From Hawksworthiomyces lignivorus (taxonomy: Eukaryota; Ascomycota; Sordariomycetes; Ophiostomatales; Ophiostomataceae), in the NCBI GenBank assembly GCA_002917075.1, contig NTMA01000003.1, forward strand, positions 186,001-250,000: a stretch of DNA of 64,000 bases, given 5' to 3'. A model generated the notes under the pieces. That model ran no database searches, had not been told where the DNA came from, and saw nothing but the letters and a program-made list of their open reading frames with translations. The first letter of the stretch is position 1. Each line of letters begins with the position of its first letter. This document shows positions 43,450 through 55,838 of this stretch, in pieces. The position numbers and the translations under genes were made by a program.

Positions 43450-45440
43450 ATTTTGCTGACATTCGCTTGTCCTTCAGATTCGACGTACTCGATTCGCTGC
43501 GGACCGTGGCCAATGCTTTTGTGAAACGTGTGGCCCGAGAAAAAGCGCCAGACAACCCGACGCTCTCCAAGGACGCCGTCGCCAAGATCTTCACCTACGG
43601 CAGCTTCCGCCTCGGCGTCTACATGCCCGGCTCCGATATCGACACGCTAGTGTTGGCGCCCAAGTATGTGACGCGCGAAGACTACTTTCGCTACTTTCCC
43701 GAGATGCTGCAGTCCATGACGCCGCCGGGCTCCATCACCGACCTAGTCGCCGTCGAGGACGCCTTCGTGCCCATCATCACCTTTGAGTACTCGGGCATCA
43801 GCATCGACCTCATCTTCTCCCGCGTGCTGCTCACCCAGCTGCCGGCCGACGACAAGTGGGGGCTCAAGGACTCGAACCTGCTGCGGGGCCTCGACGAGGC
43901 CGAGCTGCGGTCCGTCAACGGCACGCGCGTCACCGACGAGATCCTCAGCCTGGTGCCCGAGCAGCGCACCTTCCGCGACGCCCTGCGCGCCGTCAAGCTG
44001 TGGGCCCAGCGCCGCGCCATCTACGCCAACATCATGGGCTTCCCGGGCGGCGTGGCCTGGGCCATGATGGTGGCGCGCGTGTGCCAGCTGTACCCCAAGG
44101 CGACGGGCGCCGTCATCGTGTCCAAGTTTTTCGGCATCATCCTGCGCTGGCCCTGGCCCAACCCGGTCCTGCTCAAGCCCATCGAGGACGGCCCGCTGCC
44201 GGTGCGCGTGTGGAACCCCAAGGTCTACCGCGGCGACCAGTTCCACATCATGCCCATCATCACCCCCGCCTACCCGTCCATGTGCGCCACCTACAACATC
44301 TCGCAGTCGTCGCTGACCATTATCAAGCGCGAGCTCGAGCGCGCCTCCGACCTCGCCCAGACCATCATCGGCGGGCGCCGCCCCTGGAAGGACCTCTTTA
44401 CAAAGCACAGCTTCTTCACCACCGACTACAAGTATTACATCTCCGTCATCTCCGCCAGCACCGACAAGGAGGCCCAGAACGCCTGGTCCGGCTTCGTCGA
44501 GTCCAAAGTCCGCGTCCTCGTCCAGGGCCTCGAGCGCCACGAGTCCATCGCCCTCGCCCGCCCCTTCAACAAGGGCTACGAGCGTACCCACCTCTGCCGC
44601 TCAAAGGCCGAGATCGACGCCGTCCAGAACGGCAGCCTCGACTACCTCGTCAAGAAGCCCGACGCCGACAAGACCGAAAACGGCGACGCCGCCGCCGCTG
44701 CTGCGGTAGACGCCGCCAAGGCGGACGGTGCCGTCGAGGTGTTCACGCTCACCCACTACATCGGCATCGAGCTCGTCGAAGGTACAGTGGTCTCTTTTAT
44801 TCTGCTTTCCGGGTTCTGCCCCAGCATGCGCTAACTTTGCCACCGCAGGAGCCAAGTCTCTCGATCTCTCGTTCCAGGTCGATGAGTTTAAGGAGCTGTG
44901 CTTCGGCTGGGAAAAGTACAAGGAGAAGCTGGTCGACATCTGCACCCTCAGCATCCAGCACGTCCGCAAGTATGTGATGAAGCTGCTCCCCTCCCCTCCC
45001 TTACCAGCGAGAAAAGGCTCTACTAACACCGAGGAAAAGCTTTGCTCTTCCTGACGATGTCTTCGAAGCAGGCGAGACAAGACCTGTTAAGCCAGTCCGT
45101 GGTCCTCGGCCAGGCCGCCGAAATCCCGCCGCCGCCGCCAACGGCACCAAGAAGCGGAACGCCCCAGAAGTAGGTCTTGTTGCACGACATCCAAAGGACG
45201 GCTCAACGAGCAATTCCGCCTCCGAGTCAAAAAAAATTGCCACCATACTACCAGTTTCCAATTCCCCCTGTCTCCCCTCACTTCTCCGTCTCCGTGTCAG
45301 AAAGCTTACAGTATTCTTGTTAGGAAAATGCCTCTCACCCACCACCAACAAAACGACAACAGTCGCAGACAAATTCGCAGACAACGCAAAACTCCCAGCA
45401 GCAGCCATCAACAACGGTGACCGCCGCAGCCGCAGGCTGA
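43225..45440 (+). CDS. PAP1: poly(A) polymerase
   Basis: Exons 43225-43367, 43478-44781, 44849-44969, 45040-45169 and 45324-45440 give 604 residues. The catalytic core is unmistakable: YGSFRLGVYMPGSDIDTLVLAPKYV (about 86-110) with the two catalytic Asp in GSDIDT and the third in ISIDLIFSRVLL (about 154). The central domain (AIYANIMGFPGGVAWAMMVARVCQLYP) and RNA-binding domain (RTHLCRSKAEIDAV, THYIGIELVEGAKSLDLS) follow. Intron 3 has a perfect TACTAAC branch point. The last exon (Gln/Thr/Ala tail) is the least certain. It adds poly(A) to nuclear pre-mRNA in the cleavage/polyadenylation complex. Confidence 0.95.
43416..43447 (+). repeat. C32 homopolymer in PAP1 intron 1
   Basis: 32 consecutive C inside the first intron, between donor at 43368 and acceptor at 43477. 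Length may be approximate because homopolymers are hard to sequence. Confidence 0.8.
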
Positions 45441-46399
45441 GCAACGAGCCACATCCAGCAAACACCACGACAACGAACTGCCATGTATATTTCTCTTTTG
45501 CCCGCGCCATGTCCCCAATATAAAATGCCGATGGCTCTAGAATGCCACTTTAGATAAGCTTCTCGGTTTGGATGGAATCAGGTCAGTGCATCCGAAGAGA
45601 TGAAGAACAAAGTTAATTGGTGACATCTCGGGAAACCCAGACAGTTTCATCGCAATGGCTCTTTTCTTCATTTTTGCCTCACATCCCAGGCTCTTTTCTT
45701 TTTTGGGGACTGCCGCGACTTCCAGCAGGATATCGGACATATTCGTCGACTCACAAAAGTGCTCAGATGGGCACCGCTATATTACCTCCCGAAGTACCTC
45801 ACCAAGAAACCTACTCGTCCCTTAACGGGACAACTGTACCAACAGGCTTACAAACATGACGACAACATGAAACTACTCAAAAAGAGAAAGATTGAAAATA
45901 GGAAAAAAAGAAGAGAAAAGTGAACGGTTAGCATGGTGGCCGATGAAAGAAAACGAAAGAAGAAAAAAAAGAAAAAGTTGATCTAACACAACGAGCAGCG
46001 ATCTTCAAGACCGCCTTGCCAGAAATGTATCTTCCCCATCCCCATATGAAAGCGACTAACATAGTAGTAATACCAGATTCATCATGCTGCAGCAGACTGG
46101 AATAGCTGCCGTAGAGAGGTGCCTACGCAGCAGGAGAGCACAAGGATGGTGAGGTTGATGCGAATATAGCATTTTCTTCCTTTTGTCGGGGCATTTTTCC
46201 GTGTTTTAATATATGTACATACATACGAGTATTTCGTAACACAAAAATAACAAAAACTCTTTTTTGAGGCATACGTGCCTCTCGAGCCTAAACATTGAGC
46301 CGTTCCAACGTTCTTCACATAAAATATCAAGAAGCTGTTTGTACCCAATGAGAAGTAGTTCACACAGAGTGAGAGAGTGAGAAGTCGCATCGTTTCTCA
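45441..46399. other. convergent spacer PAP1-DML1
   Basis: 3' flanks only; A-rich purine runs near 45890-45980. No gene seen. Confidence 0.5.
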
Positions 46400-48408
46400 T
46401 CAGTCGTCGTCGTCATCCTCGTCGCTCCCACTTGACCAGCCGTCGTGGTATGCGTCGGCTAAGTCCGCCAGCTCGCTGCCCAGGGCCTCGCGGTCTTCCA
46501 GACCGATGGCCCGCGGCGCGGCCACAATAGCGCGCAGGGCTTGGAGCCGAGCAGCTACGCCGCTGTCGGTGGCCAGGGCAGTGGTGACGGGCACCGACGC
46601 GGTGTTACGGGTTGTGTGCTGGTAGATGTATGGGAAGCTGTCGAGCAGGGGAAATTCTAGAGGCACAGAGTATCTGCAGATGTGGGCGAGGTTCCCGGTT
46701 AGCAGGAGAAACAGTATTCAGAGAAGCTAAACGCGATACAAGAAGTTGCAAGCAACCGTACCTCTGGCTGACTGGCTTCAGGGCAAAGCGGCGGCGGGCC
46801 ATTTCGCGGCGGTCGACTGTAGTGCCGCCAGCTCTCTTATCCTGTGCTTGATCATCGTCGTCTTTATGGTCATCGCCCTCCTCTTCGCCGCTGCTGTTCC
46901 GCGTGACCACGGCTTGGCCGAACATGCGCGTCTTCTTCGGCCGCCCCCGCTGGCGGCTGTTGAGGAGCGCCGAAGCCGTGGCAGGCTCGTCCTGTGGGGC
47001 AAAGTCGACGTCCAGCTGCAGGTCGGCGCTGGAGTCGTCCAAGTTGTCGTCGTCGTCGTCGCCGGCGGCCGCCCGCCGCGCCTTCTGCGTCCGCGCCACC
47101 TCCTTCCACGGCCGGCCCACGGCCATCTGCAGGTTGGCCACGGTCTGCTTGCCCGTGGCGTTGAGCAGCTCGGTCAGGTACGCCAGCGAGTCTCCGCCGT
47201 GGCCGCCGTGGCCGCTGGCTCCGGCGCCGGCCCCCGGGCGGAGGCGCGCCGGCAGCGTCGCCGTCTCCATGGCGGTGGCCAGCAGGGCGGCGGTGTGCCA
47301 GGGCGAGGTCGGGTCGAGCGTGGGCTGGACGGCGGCCCGCGACAGCACGGCAGGCACGGCCAGGGGAATGACGAGCGAGGCCTGGGTGTGGGCCTCGGCG
47401 AGCGTGCGGGCCTTGTTGGCTAGGCGGACAATGCGTTTATCCTGGGGGCCGGAGAAAAAGAACAGTGGGTCAGCATTCGATGAGAAAGGGCAAAAAAATA
47501 GATTCCCTTAAAACAAAGGGGAGCCCGAAATAGGAATACGCACCCGCGGCAGCCGCGATACCGGCTCCTGCAGCGCCCACAGCCAGACGGTGGCCTTGCC
47601 GTACTCGTCGCGCATGCGCTCCAGGTAGCGTGCGGCGAAGCCACCCCAGGCGTCGTCGACAGTGGCCAGCACCTGGAAGCCCTGCATGTGGTCGGCCTCT
47701 TCGACAAAGGGCCGCAGGTCGCGGTCCAGGAGGTCGTGCTCGCGGTCCAGGCCGGCGAAGAGCGCCTCGCCCTCGAACCAGCTGTACTCGCGCCGGCTGT
47801 TGCCGCCGGCCGCGCTTTCGCTCGCCTCCGGCTCGTCGCCGACCTCGACCAGCGACCGCGGGTGGAAATACACGCGGTTGTAGTCGGACCAATAGCGCAC
47901 GGCGGCCGGCGTCAGCGGCTCGGTCGGCGGCACGCCAGAGTCCAGGCTCTGCGTGTAGGCGCTCGGCAGGATGGGCGGCGCCCGGTGCACGACGGCGCGG
48001 CCTGCTGACCAGATGCCACCGGCGACGCTGCCTACGGCTGCGTTGAAGCCGTTGGGCCCGCCGCCGCCGGTCTCCTGCTGCTGCTGCTCCTGCACCTCGT
48101 ACAGCGCATTCACCTTGCGCAGCGACCCGAAGCCGCCTTTGCGGTCGTACACCACGGTCCGCGGCAGGTAGGTCTCGGTGCCGTCGGCGCCTATGCCGGC
48201 ACGCCAGTGGATATCGTGGTCGACAGGTGACGGTTCATCCTGGCCGTAGGTGAAGTAGGACTCCTGCGAGGGGGGGGGCCTGTCAGCAGCTCGCCGCGCC
48301 GGCAGAGAGGAACGCTCCTGGGGTTTGCTCGCGCACCTGCGCATTCCAAAAGTGGGTCGCCACGTAGTTGCTCAGGCGGCCCAGCTGCAGCGTGATGACC
48401 TCGTGCAT
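46400..48408 (-). CDS. DML1: Misato/DML1 tubulin-like protein
   Basis: Four exons: 48408-48337, 48263-47544, 47441-46762 and 46673-46400, 581 residues. The start [24 protein letters not shown] followed by [30 protein letters not shown] and [17 protein letters not shown] is the Misato segment I; the tubulin-like segment II follows ([22 protein letters not shown], ...[10 protein letters not shown]). A disordered acidic insertion (about 400-490) and an acidic tail are species-specific. DML1 proteins act in mitochondrial inheritance and cytoskeletal folding. It is essential in yeast, so an intact gene is expected. Splice phases all join in frame. Confidence 0.93.
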
Positions 48409-49014
48409 CGTGTCTGTCTACGGCTTCCGCCTAGAGAGGCAGAAGAGCAAGGGGAAGCTATTCAGATCAACTAAGAGGGGGCACCCAGCCCCGGAAAGTC
48501 AGCGGTTCACCAGAATATCTTCGACGATATTCAGTGTGGGTGGAAAGGTCAAAAGCTGCTACACTCTATACGACAAGATGAAAGGGTAGCACGGTATGAA
48601 GAAGACTCTACACTTTAAAGAGAGTCGTGAGTGAGAAGAGTGCTTTCAAAGCAGTTGGAGAAATGACGTTAGAATAGAATTTCATAGTGCCCGCGTCTTA
48701 GTATTAGCAGCCCGCCAGAAAAAAAAAAAAAAAAAAAAAAAAGGAAGCCTGGTCGCTGCCATGGAGGGGAAGCTTTATCTTATCAGGTGGCCAACAGCTC
48801 TTTTATTATGGAGCATAAAACTGCGTCTTTGCTGACTGTGAATTTCAGGCTCATGAAGCTTTAAAGCAGCTGAAAATCGTTCTTGGTATCCCTTGCCGTT
48901 CAGCCTTTTGCCGCTCCCGTTTCGCTGTTTTTTGTCTCATTCATCTACAAACATCAAGGACGGTTTCATCCAAACTGCACCCAAATATAATTTCGAATCA
49001 ACGGCAACGCCATA
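48409..49014. other. divergent promoter DML1 / thioredoxin-fold gene
   Basis: It contains a run of 24 A (48719-48742). Nothing else recognised. Confidence 0.5.
48719..48742 (+). repeat. A24 homopolymer
   Basis: 24 consecutive A in the divergent promoter between DML1 and the AhpC/TSA-like gene. Poly(dA:dT) tracts are nucleosome-excluding elements in fungal promoters, which fits this location. Confidence 0.75.
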
Positions 49015-49852
49015 ATGGCAAACCAAACAGACACATCTGACGCTGGTCAGCATGCTTCTGCCTCTGCTAAGCCAGCCATCGCCCCTGTGCCCGCTCTTGG
49101 TCAAACGGCACCCGAATCCCCAGAGTTCAGGCTGCCCCGAGGCAAGCCCACACTGGTTGTGTTTCTCCGTCAATGTGGTGACTCATGTACGTAATTCCCA
49201 AGCCCCTAGAGCAGGTAAACGGCAATGTTCGTGCATCTTTCGCTCATGTGCGCCTCGCTCATGCTGCTTCTCTCCTTCTCCAGTTGCTGAAAAGACCTTC
49301 CGGACTCTGGCTGAATTCTCGGCCGACCACGCTGGCGAGATCGCCTGCATCGCTGTATCTCAGGCTGCGTCGCGAGATGTGACCGACGAGTGGGTTGCCG
49401 AGATCGGTGGCGCCTGGGACACCGAGGTGGTCGTGGACCCGTCCAGGGCGCTGTATGCCCGCTGGGGCCTAGGTCTTAATACCTCCTGGCAGATGTGGAA
49501 CCCGCGTGCCCTCTATGCTACGTACGCCCTGGGCCGCGACGAGGGAATCTGGAGCCGGTGGACAACCAAGAAGGCAAAGGGAGGACCGGCAGGAACAGCA
49601 CCAGCATCTTCATCCGAGACGATGTCGCCGGAATCCTCCTCGTCGTCCGGTGGCAACCGCTGGCAGATGGGCGGAGCCTTTGCGCTAGACGCGGTGGGCA
49701 TCGTGCGCTGGGTACACGTGCCGCGGGCGGCCGACGACATTGTCGACTTCGAGCCGGTCCGGCAGTTGTTCAACCTGGCGCGCAAGAAGAACAATGCGGC
49801 ATCTCTGCCCACGCCCATCGAAGTGCCAGAGGGGTTCCGTGACCACCAGTAG
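49015..49852 (+). CDS. thioredoxin-fold AhpC/TSA-like protein (PRX-like)
   Basis: Two exons, 49015-49186 and 49284-49852, 246 residues. After an unstructured N-terminal 40 residues comes RGKPTLVVFLRQCGDSFAEKTFRTLAEF, a thioredoxin-fold strand with a single Cys at the place of the CxxC/peroxidatic loop, then IACIAVSQAASRDVTDEWV and VVVDPSRALYARWGLG, typical of the AhpC-TSA_2/PRX-like family. An acidic Ser-rich insertion breaks the C-terminal half before GGAFALDAVGIVRWVHV. Only one active-site Cys is present, so classic two-Cys peroxidase chemistry is unlikely. Possible cytosolic redox protein; role unproven. Confidence 0.85.
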
Positions 49853-51103
49853 AGAAAACACTGAGCGTATTTGGCTTCTGTTTTTATCCCGGTCTTTGCG
49901 CTTTCTGTCACGACTCATTGTTATTTGCATATTGCATTGTTTCTGTTGGATACCTAAAATTGTCTTTATCTGGCTCTCATAGTCATCTCTTTGTCATGGA
50001 TTTTCGCTTCTCAAAACAATTTATCACGGAGGAAAAGTAGCCTACGCAAAATATTCCACGCAATTGACGACGAATTCGAAACAGAGAAATGCCAGAGGCA
50101 TTCGTCGCCGAGTAAAATGGGTTGGAGCGGGTTTCGTTTATTGTCTCAGCCGGTCCAAGCAAGCTCATCTTCAGGTTAATATTTTGGTCTTCTTGCCAGG
50201 AAACAGCTGTCAGCATCTCTCAAGGCAGTATCTTCAATCTTCCTATTGCGAAGGTTAGGCTCTTAAGATCAACAAAAGCTAGCAATCCAGAAGTCACGAA
50301 AATACTGTACTAGTGAAGGCCGCTGTGAATAAGACAGGTTTTCAAATGCAACAAGGAGCATGCTCAGAGCGATGAAACAGTCGTATGTTGCTATGTTCGT
50401 AGACTCAAGGCTAGCGCAAATGTAAATCTGTTCCCATGGGAATCCAATATGTGGAGATTTATTACCCTACAATCTTTTCTGTTTAATGTGCCAGTCCCCT
50501 CTCGTTATCGTGTTTCTAAAATTTTAGAGAAGCTTTTTTTTTTTAGGGGGATTGATTCGGTTGCTTTGCCGGCCCTTGCATCAACGGTGTCAGTTTGGCA
50601 TGTAACAGCATACTTCTCTTATAGCTCACCAATGCCAATACTTGCTGGTCTCACATTTCAGTCCTTTCGGAGTCCTTTTTCTCTAGGCTATTACTATATT
50701 GAAATTAAATGGAGGATTGGTGAATTGATATGAAGAAAGATATCCAAATCCTCCAATTCGTACGAAACTCGCGCATCAGAGTTCACACGCCGGTCTACGA
50801 ACGTACAGCTTTTGGACGGAGTCATCTGACTACAGTGTCTTAGAATAAGGTTTAATTTCCATAATATGCCTTATGAAAATTACCAAAAAGGAAATATGCC
50901 TCTGAATATCCCAATATATGCCTCTCTTTCCAAAAAGGAGAAAAATAAACCCGACAAAATGGCACTTCGCCAAGCCACGTTAACATGAACAGAAAGCCTC
51001 CCTCGCGCCTGGGTTAGTTTGTGCCACCAGAACCCTTGGCTTCGCGTGTGGCATGTACGAGACGGGCCGCCTCCTCTCACGCTCTCCCCCGCTCGGCTGC
51101 TTC
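49853..51103. other. convergent spacer
   Basis: 3' flanks of the thioredoxin-fold gene and the eqolisin. AT-rich, no gene seen. Confidence 0.5.
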
Positions 51104-51937
51104 TTACACGTACGTGCACGAGACGGTGCTGCTGCCGGACGTGGAGCACTTGGTCAGGACCTGGTTGTTCTGGCGCAGGTCGATGATAGTGGCGTCGGAG
51201 ACGTCGGAGGCGCCGGAGGTGCCGGCCTGGGTGACGGCGGCGTCGGTGAAGGTGACAGTGCCAAAGTTGGCAAAGGGCACGAGGCCGCCGCCCTCCTCGT
51301 AGTCCTCGACGATCCACTCAGCGTTGGTCTCGCACAGCGCCTGGCTCTGGCCCGAGAAGGAGTGGCGCACCGTCTTGCCCGTGGACTTGTTCTCGATGAC
51401 GACGCTGCCGGCGCTGGGCGACGAGGCCGTGGCGGTCAGGGCGATGACGTCGCCGGCGTGGATGGCGAAGCCCGAGAACGTGTAGGCGTAGTCGGGGAAC
51501 CACTCGTACCAGGCGTCAAACGAGGTCGAGCCGCCCTGCACATTGAAGTCGATGCCCGTCTGCAGGATGGCCGTCTGGCAGGTGTCGCCGTCGAGGCCCA
51601 CCCACGCGGACGCTGAGTACTCGGTGTCGGAGTCGCCGCCGGACGGCACCTTGGGCGTCGGCACGGTAAAGGTGCCGGACACGGACGTGTAGCCGCTGCC
51701 GATCAGCACGGCGCCCGCCCAGTTGGTCGAGTAGTCGACGTGCGCCGTACCGTTGCCGTCGCCCAGTGCAGAATCAATGGTGACGCCGTTAGGTGCTGCC
51801 GCCGAGATGCGCGGCCGCGTACGCCGCGGCACGCCGCCCTTGGAGGTGCGGCGCGCACGGGGGACCAGCGTCACTGGGCTGGCCAGGACGGCGTCGGCGC
51901 CCAGGAGGGCAGTGGCGACAGCAGCGAAAAACTTCAT
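51104..51937 (-). CDS. eqolisin (glutamic peptidase G1)
   Basis: Single exon, 277 residues, starting MKFFAAVATALLGADAVLAS, a clear signal peptide; a basic pro-region (RARRTSKGGVPRRTRPR) follows, then the mature domain from about residue 60. WVGLDGDTCQTAILQTG carries the catalytic Gln (Gln121), and NAEWIVEDYEEGGG carries the catalytic-region Glu (about 207-211); YEWFPDYAY is also conserved. This is a secreted, acid-active endopeptidase with a beta-sandwich fold, as in Scytalidium and Aspergillus. A longer upstream in-frame start is rejected because the signal peptide starts at this Met. Expression is normally pH- and nitrogen-controlled. Confidence 0.95.
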   Translation of the reverse strand: MKFFAAVATALLGADAVLASPVTLVPRARRTSKGGVPRRTRPRISAAAPNGVTIDSALGDGNGTAHVDYSTNWAGAVLIGSGYTSVSGTFTVPTPKVPSGGDSDTEYSASAWVGLDGDTCQTAILQTGIDFNVQGGSTSFDAWYEWFPDYAYTFSGFAIHAGDVIALTATASSPSAGSVVIENKSTGKTVRHSFSGQSQALCETNAEWIVEDYEEGGGLVPFANFGTVTFTDAAVTQAGTSGASDVSDATIIDLRQNNQVLTKCSTSGSSTVSCTYV

Positions 51938-53000
51938 GTTGGGTGGTGGGGAAGAGATATTAAAAGTTGAGGAAGCTAAAGCGAAGAGAGAGGACAATGG
52001 GACCAGCGGGAGCCGGAAGCACTATAACAGCGAGGGCGGGAAGGGAGTTGGTGGCCTGAGGTGAAAGGGGAGAGAAACCGAAAGTCGAAAGACCAAGGTA
52101 TCGGAACTATCTCAGAGAGGACGGGCAAGAGGCAGCGAGACTTGGGGGGGTCTTTAAGTGTTGGATATCGAGATGAGGCTGGAAGAGGATGGGAGTGGAA
52201 AAGAAGTGAGGTTGGTGATGCAAGAAGACGCGGCAAGAGTCGAGATATATACTTTGTTTGGTCAACCATGGATGGAGTAAGACCCAAGTTTTCCTATCTT
52301 GTTGGCCCATCCATCTTCACAATCTCCCCCGTCGTATCTCGAAGAACGCCATGGGAAGGTGTCGGTCTGCGGCGGGCTTCTTTTTTTGGTCTGTTCGTCG
52401 TGACTCTGACCCCTGCTGGTGCAAGAGATGAAGCTCTCATCTACACTCCTGCCAGGAAGAGCAAGAGGCCAAAAGAAACATGAGAGAAAGGAACAAAAGG
52501 AATCATCGAGAGAACCAAGGACCAGGCTTGCCAGAACGACAAGTCAGCCACCTTCCTCATTCTTGTGTTAGTCCCGGTGGACGGACGTTACAGCAGACGA
52601 GCGCGCCCCCTGTCACTCGGCAGGAGTCGAAAGCATAAATTTGAGGATGACAGAAGTGGGTGGACGAGAGCCAGTCAAATGGAGGGAGGGAGAGGCGAAA
52701 GGGCTGCCGCGCAAGGGACGCAGCAGCACGGGGGGTGGTGGGAGAGCGATGTGACCAGGAGCGAAGGCGGCCGCACGCCGCATGGCGATCGCAGGTTGCA
52801 GCACCATACTATGCCAGATCATGGTGGCACATCTTTGTCAGGCCGGCTGCTGCGCGTCTCAACCTTCTTGGTGCCCAGGCCACATCACCTAACCAACTAA
52901 CAAGCCAACGAAGCGGGCATCGCTAGAGTAAATATTTGCGGAATGCATGCAAAATAAGATGGCCATGTTTGATTTAAGAACGGGCACGTTTCCTGCTGCA

Positions 53001-53026
53001 TGTGTGTGTGTTGTGTGTGTGTGTGT
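53001..53026 (+). repeat. TG dinucleotide microsatellite
   Basis: TG repeat over 26 bases with one interruption (TTG at 53011). Confidence 0.8.
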
Positions 53027-55819
53027 AAAAGCAAGCAGCAAACAAGGTTAAACCCGTCATCTGTCAGGCTCATTACTAGCCTAATGAAGGAGGTGTAGGA
53101 GAGGTGGCAGGTCCCATGTAGAAAAATCAATAAGAAGAACCAGGAAACGAAACAGTGGACAATGGCGGGCGATTTTTGCGCAAAGATCGTCTGAAACCTG
53201 TCTTCTGGTGGTTCCTCAATATGGCAGGGCTCGCCGCCGTTAGGGTGGGGTCATCTAACGATGCAGACGATGTACGAAGTAGAGAAACTGCTGCATGGAA
53301 TGCATAGACAATGTGGCAGAGCTCCTTGTGAGGTTGGGATAGTAGTAAGGCAGACACCGAAGGGATTAGGCACGCACGGCCAGCGGTGTGGCTGTCTCTA
53401 TCTGCCGCCCATCTTAGCTTATTGTTGCAGTCACCTTGCGAGATTTCGGAAGGTTGCAGTGTGGCCGGGACTGCCTCTCTTGTCCTAGGGGAATCGAAGA
53501 TGAGTGAGATTGGGAAGATGGCAGAAGAAAAGATATCGCTCTCGGCGGCTACGATAAAGACTATCACCAGAGTCTGGTATCAGTGGCACTCATGCGCCGG
53601 TCCTGCTTGGCGAGATACCAAGACAGGAAAGTGTGAGAAGAGCTGTGCATTGAAGAGAGTCGCCGCAGAAGGGGTAGGCGACCTAAAGGAGAGAGAGAAA
53701 GAGAGGCGATCACGGTCAGAGGACGTTGAGGATTTTAGGGGGCAGCCAAGGCGGTCATCGTCGTAAGATCCGTAGGCATGTGGCTGTGACGGTGACCAGC
53801 ATTCATTTTTGGAGGGAGCATGACGAGTGTAGGAATTGACAGGAATAGTCGAGTCACCACCTATTTCGGATATCAAGTCCCTTTGCATACCAAGAATTAA
53901 TATACAGGACCCGAGGCTGGGGGGGTTGCGTGGACAAACCGAGTTCTGGGTCTGTTTTGTTTCTATGCTATATCAGAATTAAGCGGTATTAAACGACCAC
54001 ACTTAACACTTTTTCGCGTAATCTTGCTTCTGCCCCTTTCTGCCACCAGGTGGCGCGTCACCCGCCAGCCACTATGCTGCGAGAAGGTAGAAGAAAAAGT
54101 AGAGGAGCAGCTCAGAAATAAAAAAATAAAAAAGAAATAGCAGCGCAACAAAACGAGCAGTAGAACATTCCCATACGTCGTTGAATGCAAAAGGCTCAGG
54201 AAGGGCGTAAATGAAAGGACCCCCATCTGCGGTGACGGATGACGAATGAGCACATGAGGATGGGGTGTTAGTGGTCAGGAACGTTCAAGCGTGGTCCGCG
54301 CCCACGCTTTTCGGCATTGCCCTTGAAGATGTTCTGGTGTACCCTGGACCTACGGCTCCGGGTAATATGATATGCCCCGTGGCTGTCCCTCGTACCTATG
54401 AGTGAGTGCTCATCGCGTTCACATCATATGTCGAACTGCCCCTATCTGCATCGTACAGAACAATGCCTAAAGTGGACAGTAGAAAAAGGATCGTCCAGGA
54501 AGAGAAGAGGCCCCTCGGCCGATGTGACTACAGAAACGTTGTCATAGCCTCTTTCAACCAGCTTCCCCTTTGTAGCAATTTCTCAAGCCTGCCTGTACGG
54601 GAGAGGAAGGCAGGGGAAGAGGGGCGACAGCTTGTTGTGACCATAGCGCAGATCGTCCCCGATTTCGAGCTGCACCCGCCACACCTATAGGTAATATCAG
54701 ACACTGAGAGGCTGCTGAACTATTGCTGTGCAAGTGCGCAGCTATACGTGCATGGTATGGGGATGCGTGCCTCGTGCGTCCCGAAAGGTCCTTATCTCTC
54801 TCAAAGTGGAGGGGCGGGTCTGCGATCTGCTCAGCAATGCATACGAGTACGACTGGCGGTGCACGGTGCATAAATACAGTTTTCTAAACATGCACGCACA
54901 GTAAATTTATCTGCCTAAGGCGGCAACATAGTTTTTGTCATGTGATAGACTAGCCGTTCCTGGAGAGGTTCTTAATAATAATCTTATCTTTACGTGAAGC
55001 TCGAAGAATCATGACACGCTGATGTGGCGCATCCCGTGCGTCTCTTCGCGTCAGCCAATTTAAACATGTAAATAGTGTTTGCTATGGCAGGGGCCAAAGC
55101 GTGTCGGCACACACGTACCTTCTGTGCAAAGAAAATGCAGCAGAATACCTGATGCCGGATTGCACAAGCGCTGTTTCTTTTTCTCTCGTCCTTTCTTTCC
55201 TTCTTGCCTTCTTTCATTTTTCTGTCTTTTATTAGCGTGACTTCTTCATCTCTTAATTTATCCCCTTAACAGAAAGACGAGCAATGCGTGCTCACTATTT
55301 ATTTAGTTATTCGGTATACAAGTGTCTGAGGCTTAGTACTCATACTGCAGCAGAGGGGCAAAGACAAAGAAGACCCAGTTCTATATGAATTTTTTTGCTT
55401 ATTACTGGTACGCCGTGGTCACTCATCATTCGCTAGTACTCCGCAAAAGAGACGTGAAGAAAACAAAGAGCCAGGCTAATTAAAAAAATAAAAAACTGGA
55501 GCGACGCGAACTGCATAGCAAAAGAGGAGGAAACCGCGATCAATCGCCCGTTCGCATTGTCATCAATTAAACTAAACAAAATAAAAAATCTTGCAAAATA
55601 GCAGGTACCACCAAAGGCCTCCTTCACTTTTTTTTTAAGCTTTTGTATTTTTGTCTATTCATTACGTATGAAGATTCCAAAGTAAATCTGTTCCTCTGTG
55701 GATTTGTCCTTTTGATAGAGCATCTTCTCTTTCTTCTCTTTCTGCTCTTTATCGTCGGCCGAAAAAAGAGGCAGAAAGAAAACAACAATCACCAACAGTA
55801 TCTCCTACCTACATTCATT

Positions 55820-55838
55820 CATACATACATACATACAC
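55820..55838 (+). repeat. CATA tetranucleotide repeat
   Basis: Four to five copies of CATA in the forkhead upstream region. Confidence 0.75.

Noticed and set aside
43743..44591. 282-codon minus-strand frame in PAP1
   Set aside because: An antisense shadow of the poly(A) polymerase exon.
46746..47423. 225-codon plus-strand frame over DML1
   Set aside because: Antisense shadow of a GC-rich DML1 exon; no domain.
51053..51616. 187-codon plus-strand frame
   Set aside because: Antisense to the eqolisin; Gly/Val/Arg-rich with no motif.
53386..53766. 126-codon plus-strand frame
   Set aside because: No recognisable domain, no splice partners, ends in low-complexity residues.
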